Positions 57,828 to 64,000 of a stretch of DNA of 64,000 bases are shown here, in pieces; position 1 is the first letter of the stretch, and every line of letters starts with the position of its first letter. The stretch is from JACWAE01 sp963847595. Its GTDB lineage: Bacteria; Chloroflexota; Dehalococcoidia; SZUA-161. Location: NCBI GenBank assembly GCA_963847595.1, contig CAWKAJ010000002.1, positions 806,001-870,000 of the forward strand, in the 5' to 3' direction. The notes below the pieces were generated by a model. That model had not been told where the DNA came from. It was given only the letters and a program-made list of their open reading frames with translations, and did not search any database. The translations under genes and the position numbers were made by a program.

Positions 57828-59489
57828 CTATTTACGTTGCCAGCCCTCCCACTCATGCCGCTTTAGCTCGCTGCGTTTGATTTTCCCTGAGATGGTCTTC
57901 GGCAAATCGTTGACAAAATCTATCTTCCTCGGATGTTTGTAGGGCGCGGTAACCTTTTTAACATGCTCCTGCAATTCCTTCTTCAATTCTTCTGACGGAG
58001 AGTATCCGGGTGCTAATACCACGAAAGCCTTTACCACCTCACCTCTCAGATCATCGGGGCTTGCCACAACTGCCGACTCAGCAACGGCCGGATGCTCTAT
58101 CAATGCAGATTCTACTTCGAATGGGCCTATCCTGTAACCGGAAGAGATTATTACGTCGTCTGCTCGCCCCACAAACCAATAGTAACCGTCTTCATCCTTA
58201 AATGCTTTGTCGCCGGTGTAATACCAGTCTCCCTTGTAGACATCGCTCGTTTTCTTAGAAACTTTCCAGTATTCTTTGAAAAGACCGACCGGCCGTGTAG
58301 GTTTTACTTTGATAGCTATATGCCCCTCGGCTTTGGGTGGCAGTTCCCTGCCGTCTTCGTCGACAATGGAAATGTCAAAGCCCGGCGTGGGCTTGCCCAT
58401 CGACCCAGGCTTTATCGGCATGCAGCGGTAATTTGCTACTATATTGACGGTCTCCGTCTGCCCGTATCCATCGTAAATCTTTAGACCTGTTTGCTTCTCC
58501 CATTGATATATGACTTCCGGGTTAAGGGGTTCTCCCGCCGCCAAACAGTGCCGAAGACTATCAAGTTTGTATCGTCTCAGGTTCTCTAGAACGAGGACGC
58601 GATACACTGTGGGAGGAGCACAGAATACGGTGATCCCATAACGCTTCAAAAGGTCCAACGTTATTGAGGGGTCAAACTTTCCCTGGGTATCATGCAAGAA
58701 GAGCGTTGACCCTATCGTCCATTGACCGAACAGCCTACTCCAGGCCGCCTTTGACCATCCCATATCCGAGATGGTCCAATGAAGGTCGACGGGCTTGAGG
58801 TCCTGCCAGTACTTCGCTGTGATGAGATGCCCTATACCATAGGATGCCTGGGTGTGTATCACCATTTTGGGATACGATACTGTACCTGAGGTAAAATAGA
58901 GCAGCATAGGGTCGTCACTTCTTGTCTTTTCGACTGGCGTTTTCTCGTCTGAGATTTTGGCCATTTCGGATTCGTAACTCAGCCATCCCCCCGCCTGCTG
59001 CCCTCTGACAAGCATGACGTGTTTAAGCGATTTGCATTTCCCCCCGATCCCCTCCAGTTTGGAGGCATTACTCCCGTCAGTCAATATCATTATTGATTCA
59101 GATTGGTTGATTCGGTACTCGATATCCTTTGAGGTACATTGCGTAGTTGCAGGCATAGGAATGACGCCCAATTTGATCATCCCGATTATTGCCTCGTACC
59201 ACTCCGGTATAGGAGGCAGCATAAGAAATACCCGGTCGCCTTTCTTCAGTCCAAGCTTCTTCAAGCTATTGGCGAAGCGATTCGATGCCGCACTGATATC
59301 GGAAAAAGTGCAATGTTTGGGGTTTGCGCCGCTAGCGTCTACTGCAAGCAATGCCAGCTTCTGAGGCTGTAGCTTAGCCCATCGATCTACCACATCGTAG
59401 CCAAAATTGAAATACTTTGGTACCTCCAGTTTAAACTCTTTCCGCTCCAGTTCGTAGTTGGTCATGTTAGGATCGTTTGGAGTAGCCAT
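57828..59489 (-). CDS. AMP-forming acyl-CoA synthetase (medium-chain/acetyl-CoA synthetase-like)
   Basis: The 553-residue enzyme has the ATP-binding loop LLYFTSGTVSYPKMVIHTQA, the aromatic/acid motif YDGYGQTETVNIVANYRCMP, the hinge region YYTGDKAFKDEDGYYWFVGR followed by ADDVIISSGYRIGPFEVESA, and the C-terminal catalytic Lys in LPKTISGKIKRSELK. It activates a carboxylic acid to acyl-CoA through an acyl-AMP. The pattern resembles MACS-type synthetases. It is convergent with the por operon and divergent from the acyl-CoA dehydrogenase. Confidence 0.93.
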   Translation of the reverse strand: MATPNDPNMTNYELERKEFKLEVPKYFNFGYDVVDRWAKLQPQKLALLAVDASGANPKHCTFSDISAASNRFANSLKKLGLKKGDRVFLMLPPIPEWYEAIIGMIKLGVIPMPATTQCTSKDIEYRINQSESIMILTDGSNASKLEGIGGKCKSLKHVMLVRGQQAGGWLSYESEMAKISDEKTPVEKTRSDDPMLLYFTSGTVSYPKMVIHTQASYGIGHLITAKYWQDLKPVDLHWTISDMGWSKAAWSRLFGQWTIGSTLFLHDTQGKFDPSITLDLLKRYGITVFCAPPTVYRVLVLENLRRYKLDSLRHCLAAGEPLNPEVIYQWEKQTGLKIYDGYGQTETVNIVANYRCMPIKPGSMGKPTPGFDISIVDEDGRELPPKAEGHIAIKVKPTRPVGLFKEYWKVSKKTSDVYKGDWYYTGDKAFKDEDGYYWFVGRADDVIISSGYRIGPFEVESALIEHPAVAESAVVASPDDLRGEVVKAFVVLAPGYSPSEELKKELQEHVKKVTAPYKHPRKIDFVNDLPKTISGKIKRSELKRHEWEGWQRK

Positions 59490-59564
59490 GCACTATTAAC
59501 CCTCCCCTGTCTGCTCAAAGTCAAAGATGCCTATATTATACAAGATTATAGAAATTGTTAACAG

Positions 59565-59593
59565 TTGACTTTTGACTATCCACTATATATACT
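59565..59593 (+). promoter_or_regulatory. Promoter upstream of the GntR remnant and acyl-CoA dehydrogenase
   Basis: TTGACT (59565-59570) and TATACT (59588-59593) are 17 bases apart. It lies 50 bases before a small GntR-like frame and 220 bases before the acyl-CoA dehydrogenase ATG. Confidence 0.65.
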
Positions 59594-59644
59594 GTGCTCG
59601 GATAGGTTATCCTTGCCTAACCCCAGCATCCTGCGGGTGCACAA

Positions 59645-59761
59645 ATGAGAGAGCGCTTCAAGCCTCCAACCTACTTATGCTACGAGATGGCTGACTTTCT
59701 GAGCAACCAAGTAATCAAAGGCGAATTGAAATCAGGCGATAAGATTACGAAGCCAAACTGA
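59645..59761 (+). pseudogene. Truncated GntR-family regulator N-terminus
   Basis: A 38-codon frame reads MRERFKPPTYLCYEMADFLS then NQVIKGELKSGDKITKPN and stops. The segment VIKGELKSGDKI matches the start of the GntR winged helix (IxxGELxPGDxL), but the recognition helix and the ligand domain are gone. It follows a good promoter, suggesting a FadR/GntR gene once stood here, perhaps controlling the acyl-CoA genes. It is too short for the DNA-binding domain to fold as known. Confidence 0.6.
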
Positions 59762-59812
59762 AGAACCTAATAAATTAATAGTAAATACAAACAAATACAT
59801 AAGGAGGCAACA

Positions 59813-61600
59813 ATGAAAGAGGCTACTATTAGAAAGGGTGGCTCATTTCTTCTGGAGGATGTACCACCCGAAGAGGTGTTCACGCCAGAGGATTTTAGCG
59901 AAGAGCACCAGATGATTATCAGCACTACTGAAAAATTCATCAAGAACGAAGTGACACCCAACATAGAGAAACTGGAGCACAAAGATTGGGAGCTGAGCCG
60001 TAAACTTATGGCCCAGGCAGGGGAATTAGGTCTGTTGGGAGCTGAAATCGAGGAAAAATACGGCGGCTCACAAATGGATATGATAACCGCCTTGCTCATT
60101 GTCGAGCACTGTTCGGCGGCGGGTTCGTTTGGCTTAACTCTAAATTGCCATACCGGGATAGGTTCGGAACCCCTCATCTATTTCGGCAATAAGGCCCAAA
60201 AAGCGAAGTACCTGCCCGGGATAGCACGCGGAGAAACGATTGGGGCCTACGCTCTCACGGAGCCCGGTGCGGGCTCAGACGCCATGTCGCTAAAAACTAC
60301 GGCAAAGCTTACACCTGATGGAAAATACTACAAACTCGACGGCGCCAAGCAGTTCATTACCAATGCAGGATTTGCCGACATCATCTTTACCTATGCCAAG
60401 GTTGATGGCGAAAAAATGACTGCGTTCATTTTAGAGAGAGGCTACGACGGAGTATCCACAGGGGCAGAGGAACATAAGATGGGGCTTCGCGGTTCGTCGA
60501 CGTGCTCCATATTCTTCGACGGCGCAAAGGTGCCGGTGGAGAACGTTCTTTTTGAAGTTGGCAGAGGCCATGTAGTGATGTTCAACGTTCTGGATATCGG
60601 TCGATTCAAACTTGGTGCCGGTTCGGTAGGCGTAGCTAAATTGGCACTGGAGTCGGCTGTTAAATACTCTAAGGAACGGGTACAGTTCAATAAACCCATA
60701 TGCCAATTCGGCCTGATAAAACGTAAAATAGCTGAGATGGCTACCAGAATTTATGTCGCAGAGAGTATGATATATAGAGCAGGAGGACTTGTAGAAGCGA
60801 TTCTCAAAACGGTCGATCATAACGCTGAGGATGCTGGCAGGCGCGCAGCGAAAGGCATATCCGAGTACGCTATCGAGTGTTCTATCAACAAGGTCTATGC
60901 CTCGGAAATGCTCAGCTATGTTGCGGATGAGGCTGTTCAAATATACGGAGGCTATGGTTTTATTGAAGAATATCCTGCTGAAAGAATACATCGTGATAAC
61001 CGAGTTTTCCGGATATTTGAGGGAACAAACGAGATAAATAGGCTTATCATAACAGGATGGCTGATGAGGCAAGGGCTTAAGAATGAGATTCCTTTATTCA
61101 CCGCCGCGGCGGAAGCAAAGGAAAAATTACAGGGCGCAAAACCCATTAAAAGTCATGCTAAGGATGGCGCTTTGGAATTCCAGCACAAACTCACAGGGAG
61201 GGCGAAGCAGGTATTCCTGTGGTTATGCGGAGATGCAGCTCAGAAGTATGGGATGGCTATTGAAGAGCAACAAGAGGTTCTGGGCCTATTAGCTGATATT
61301 GCTCAGGAAATCTACGCCATGGATAGTGGATTGCTCCGGGCTCGCAAATCTATAAAATCTGTGGGTGAAAAACAGTCTAAGACTAAGATAGAAATGGTAC
61401 AATTATACGTAAATGACGCGGTGGTTAGGGTTGCAGGTTACGCTAGACAGATACTTGCAGCGATGGAGACCGGTGACAATCTTGATAAACAGATTAATGT
61501 GCTGAATAATGCTCTTGAATTTACGCCCATTGACGGCGTACAACTGAGACAGGCAATCGCTGACCGCATAACAGAGGCAGAAAAATTCACCTGTTGTTAA
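59813..61600 (+). CDS. Acyl-CoA dehydrogenase (long form with C-terminal extension)
   Basis: The 595-residue flavoenzyme has an AAGGAGG ribosome-binding site. The N-terminal helices contain LGAEIEEKYGGSQMD; GAYALTEPGAGSDAMSLKTT and FITNAGFADIIFTYAKVDG form the FAD/acyl site. EYPAERIHRDNRVFRIFEGT followed by NEINR includes the catalytic Glu in FEGTNE and YGGYGF. An extra C-terminal domain of about 180 residues follows, as in very-long-chain and some bacterial enzymes. It introduces an alpha,beta double bond into acyl-CoA. No etfAB genes are in the window. Confidence 0.95.
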   Translation: MKEATIRKGGSFLLEDVPPEEVFTPEDFSEEHQMIISTTEKFIKNEVTPNIEKLEHKDWELSRKLMAQAGELGLLGAEIEEKYGGSQMDMITALLIVEHCSAAGSFGLTLNCHTGIGSEPLIYFGNKAQKAKYLPGIARGETIGAYALTEPGAGSDAMSLKTTAKLTPDGKYYKLDGAKQFITNAGFADIIFTYAKVDGEKMTAFILERGYDGVSTGAEEHKMGLRGSSTCSIFFDGAKVPVENVLFEVGRGHVVMFNVLDIGRFKLGAGSVGVAKLALESAVKYSKERVQFNKPICQFGLIKRKIAEMATRIYVAESMIYRAGGLVEAILKTVDHNAEDAGRRAAKGISEYAIECSINKVYASEMLSYVADEAVQIYGGYGFIEEYPAERIHRDNRVFRIFEGTNEINRLIITGWLMRQGLKNEIPLFTAAAEAKEKLQGAKPIKSHAKDGALEFQHKLTGRAKQVFLWLCGDAAQKYGMAIEEQQEVLGLLADIAQEIYAMDSGLLRARKSIKSVGEKQSKTKIEMVQLYVNDAVVRVAGYARQILAAMETGDNLDKQINVLNNALEFTPIDGVQLRQAIADRITEAEKFTCC

Positions 61601-61643
61601 CAGTCAAGTCTTCCGTCCCACCTACACCGGTCTTTATTTAGGC

Positions 61644-61671
61644 TAGGGGGACAGGTGTTGCCTGCCCCCTA
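61644..61671. repeat. TAGGGGG palindrome after the acyl-CoA dehydrogenase
   Basis: Left TAGGGGG and CAGG pair with right CCTG and CCCCCTA, with one bulged A and a five-base loop, and CT follows. It is another member of the intergenic palindrome family and may act as a transcript end. Confidence 0.6.
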
Positions 61672-61798
61672 CTTCGGTGGCCAAGGATTTGGGCGAGGAT
61701 GCTTGCACTTTGGCGCATGTGTTGTAGGTTGCCGCAATAGTCGGAAGAATAGGCTGGCTAAGGACTATCTACATCTCGTCGAGGAAATGGGCGCTAAG

Positions 61799-63634
61799 CT
61801 AATGTGGTTTGGCGGCGAAGCCCAGTCCTAGCTCTTTGAGTGTTTGGTGCGTGGGCTTGCCAGTGTCAGGGTCCCAGCCGTACTCTGCATATGCTCCGGA
61901 GAGTAGAACCCCGAGGTCAGGCACGTTTCCTTCAGTACCGCCGCTGCCCAGAGGCTTGAGCAGGAGCTCAGGCAGCCGGTCGTTGGCAACCGTAAGGCCG
62001 CGACGCAGGTTGAGCACTCGCTTGAGTGTGACTATGCGTTTGCCCATCGTCAGCAGGTCGTCCATCTTGAGGTCCCAACCTGTGGCGCTGTTCAGCGCTG
62101 CAAGCACTTGCTCAACGCTGGGACTCATGAACTGGCATATATTGATTGAGTTATAAAGATTGCGCCAGGCCTGATGGCGGGCTGCTATACGGCCTTTTTC
62201 TTCAGATGACTCCAGGCGCTCGCCGGGCGTTACACCCAGTTCGATAGGAGGTCGCTGGCCCATGTCTACACTGTACATGTCGCCCTCCATGTGGCTGGCA
62301 CCACAGGGCGATAGAGCGTAGGTCACAGCCATGCCGGCGAACGCTCGCGGATCGTGCATAGGAAGCTCCAGTCTGTTGACAGTCACTGCCAACTCAGGGA
62401 CACCGAACCGCTCAGCTAGGGCAGCGCTTCCTTCGGCTAGCGTATCGCCGAAACCTTCACGGCGGGCAATCATTTCAATCAAGCGGTGGCTGGTTTTGAT
62501 GTCGCCGTAGCGAATCTCAATGCCGCCGGTCTGCTCTTTGCTGATGATGCCCCGCTCGAACATCTCGCAGGCTAGTGCTATAGTGCCGCCCGTGCTGATG
62601 GTATCGAGTCCGTGCATGTTGCACAGGTGTCCTGCGTATATCACGCCCTCCAGGTCATCCACCATTGCCAGCGAACCAAAAGCGGCGATCGTCTCGTATT
62701 CAGGGCCGTCTACCTTGTCCAGACCGTAGGTGGGAGCGCGCGTCTCACGGCCACAGCCTATAGGACAGCGATAGCAGGCATATCTCTTGTTCTGGTACTT
62801 GTCAGCCATCACGACACCTGATAGGTTGTTTACATTCTCCCACTCGCCTTGCTGGAAATAGCGGATGGGCATGTCACCGTACATATGCAGAATGTCTATG
62901 CTTCCGGCCGTGCCAGCCATCCGGAATGCCGTGACTTGCATGTCCTCGCCCAGGTTAGCGATAATTTCACGCACCGTGTCCTGGAAACGCTTGTGGTCGT
63001 ACAAAGGGACCTTTGCAGAGCCGTGCACGCCTATCGCCTTTAGCTTCTTTGAGCCCATAACAGCGCCCATGCCGCTCCGGGCAGCAGCGCGGCCACTGTC
63101 GTTCATCACAGCAGCCATCTTGACCTGGTTCTCGCCCGCTGAGCCGATGCAGGCCACCCGGGCTTTAGGCTGGCCCAGCGCTTCCTGCACCTTCTTCTGC
63201 GTAGCGTAGGAATCAGCGCCCCAGATACCGGTGGCATCGTGAAGCTCGGCTTTGCCCTCGACTATGGAGAGCCATACCGGTTTCTGTGCCTTCCCGGTGA
63301 TGACAATGCCATCATAACCGGCGAAGCGTAATTCAGGGCCGAAATAGCCACCAGAGTTGGACTCTCCCCAGATGAGTGTAGCTGGTGAGAGAGCACACAC
63401 GCTGTAGCGGCCGGACGAAGGCATGGCTGTGCCGACCAGTGGTCCGGTCATGAAGATCAGCGGATTACCAGGGCCCAACGGGTCGGTGTGCGCATCGACC
63501 ATATCATAGACCAGACGTGCCGCCAGCCCGCTGCCGCCAGCGAAGGCGCGAGCATATTCTTCACTTAAGGGTATGTCCCGCAGCTCGGTTCCGCTCAGGT
63601 CAACGCGCAAGATTTTCCCCATATACCCGTTCAT
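61799..63634 (-). CDS. aor: Aldehyde ferredoxin oxidoreductase (tungstopterin family)
   Basis: The 611-residue enzyme begins MNGYMGKILRVDLSGTELRD, the typical AOR start; MGKIL at residue 5 may be the real one. The N-terminal pterin-binding domain has FMTGPLVGTAMPSSGRYSVC and GGYFGPELRFAGYDGIVITG. The 4Fe-4S cysteines are in YACYRCPIGCGRETRAP plus a later Cys near the end (NSINICQFMSP). DPRAFAGMAVTYALSPCGAS is also conserved. It oxidises aldehydes to acids with ferredoxin, or reduces acids to aldehydes. It lies downstream of an iron-type alcohol dehydrogenase, so an alcohol-aldehyde-acid interconversion is suggested. Confidence 0.95.
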   Translation of the reverse strand: MNGYMGKILRVDLSGTELRDIPLSEEYARAFAGGSGLAARLVYDMVDAHTDPLGPGNPLIFMTGPLVGTAMPSSGRYSVCALSPATLIWGESNSGGYFGPELRFAGYDGIVITGKAQKPVWLSIVEGKAELHDATGIWGADSYATQKKVQEALGQPKARVACIGSAGENQVKMAAVMNDSGRAAARSGMGAVMGSKKLKAIGVHGSAKVPLYDHKRFQDTVREIIANLGEDMQVTAFRMAGTAGSIDILHMYGDMPIRYFQQGEWENVNNLSGVVMADKYQNKRYACYRCPIGCGRETRAPTYGLDKVDGPEYETIAAFGSLAMVDDLEGVIYAGHLCNMHGLDTISTGGTIALACEMFERGIISKEQTGGIEIRYGDIKTSHRLIEMIARREGFGDTLAEGSAALAERFGVPELAVTVNRLELPMHDPRAFAGMAVTYALSPCGASHMEGDMYSVDMGQRPPIELGVTPGERLESSEEKGRIAARHQAWRNLYNSINICQFMSPSVEQVLAALNSATGWDLKMDDLLTMGKRIVTLKRVLNLRRGLTVANDRLPELLLKPLGSGGTEGNVPDLGVLLSGAYAEYGWDPDTGKPTHQTLKELGLGFAAKPH

Positions 63635-63791
63635 CCTTAGCCTCCTTCAAACGCCGGGGCACCATAACATTATGAGCGCCTCCAACCTTTACATTCAGAG
63701 ACGCCGGAGCACGTTCCAAAGTGCTAGTTGAAACAGATGCCTAACATACCGGGAGCCTTTAGGGGGTCTCCAGCTTATGTCCAAAGAGCGT

Positions 63792-64000
63792 CTAGAAATC
63801 AACAGTTCGGCCGTTGTAGGCGTAAAGGAAAAGCTGACGCAATTCGTCATACGAGGGCGTGCGAACGGCAGTGACTATCTGCGTGTCGTTGAAAGCGTCG
63901 TCTACCATTTTGTCCAGCCGCCCCTCGTAGGCATCTCGCTTAATGCCGGTTTCGGCGACGCTGACGGGGCTGCCAAGATTATGGCATAGGTTGCGAACAG
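63792..64000 (-). CDS. Iron-containing alcohol dehydrogenase, C-terminus; runs off the window
   Basis: The minus-strand frame enters from the right edge and ends at TAG (63792-63794). The visible 68 residues read VRNLCHNLGSPVSVAETGIK, then YEGRLDKMVDDAFNDTQIVT and AVRTPSYDELRQLFLYAYNG. The pattern DKMVxDAxxDxQxxxxPRxPxYxExxxLFxxAY is the C-terminus of type III (iron) alcohol dehydrogenases such as those related to AdhB and GbsB. The start and metal site are outside the window. It is the gene upstream of AOR. Confidence 0.78.
   Translation of the reverse strand, partial: VRNLCHNLGSPVSVAETGIKRDAYEGRLDKMVDDAFNDTQIVTAVRTPSYDELRQLFLYAYNGRTVDF

Noticed and set aside
61731..61830. Plus-strand peptide with KNRLAKDYLHLVEEMGAKL
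   Set aside because: It looks protein-like over about 20 residues and could be a gene remnant, but I cannot name a family and it runs into the AOR gene on the other strand.

Overview
The window looks like a chromosomal segment of an anaerobic Chloroflexota bacterium of the Dehalococcoidia type, probably from an environmental or metagenome-derived genome. The evidence is an EF-Tu with a cysteine-rich insertion I associate with this phylum, a Ni-dependent CO dehydrogenase, a four-subunit 2-oxoacid:ferredoxin oxidoreductase, a tungsten-type aldehyde ferredoxin oxidoreductase, very large multi-PAS kinases, and many short palindromic intergenic repeats. The assignment comes from recognition of families, not from a search.

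Layout. 1-6.8 kb (minus strand): a glycan and protein-glycosylation cluster with glycosyltransferases, an FkbM methyltransferase, a polyprenyl-phosphate-sugar synthase-like GT2 and an STT3 oligosaccharyltransferase. Three decayed genes lie among them (a GT2 tail, an epimerase joined head to tail, a truncated GT2). 7.1-18.4 kb (minus): PilT, a PAS/GAF/GGDEF diguanylate cyclase, and a NarL-type two-component pair whose kinase has about 14 PAS domains, the first split by an in-frame TAA. 19-24.4 kb: dnaE, ogt and recA. 24.4-33.1 kb (plus): a compact housekeeping run of recX, rny, a YmdB-like phosphodiesterase, a PHP phosphoesterase, fabZ, a zinc-finger membrane protein, a PIN/TRAM protein, ispD, ispF and cysS. 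33.1-41 kb (plus): tRNA-Thr, tRNA-Tyr, tRNA-Thr, tuf, rpmG, secE, nusG, rplK, rplA. An HMG-CoA-synthase-like/DUF35 fusion and a thiolase then interrupt the cluster before rplJ and rplL, which have their own promoter and an attenuator-like leader. rpoBC does not follow.

39.5-49.5 kb is rich in repeats. It holds radC, a truncated second radC, a DUF4287 protein, a flavoprotein dehydrogenase, a ThiF/MoeB-like E1 with a MoaD-like partner, a second FkbM methyltransferase flanked by matching palindromes, and a zinc alcohol dehydrogenase. 49.6-64 kb is a catabolic and electron-transfer island: cooS, tRNA-Pro, a ThDP-dependent decarboxylase/synthase-like enzyme, an enoyl-CoA hydratase, porCDAB, an AMP-forming acyl-CoA synthetase, an acyl-CoA dehydrogenase, AOR and the end of an iron-type alcohol dehydrogenase. 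Together these suggest ferredoxin-linked fermentation or oxidation of organic acids and aldehydes with CO/CO2 chemistry.

The leads most worth checking are: the HMGS-like/DUF35 plus thiolase module inside the ribosomal cluster, with no cysteine where the HMGS nucleophile is expected; the nonsense-split giant kinase; archaeal-style STT3 glycosylation genes in a bacterium; the palindrome family that supplies a stop codon and flanks a gene; the MoaD-like protein ending in GGA; and an 18-bp palindrome between the -35 and -10 of the cooS promoter.
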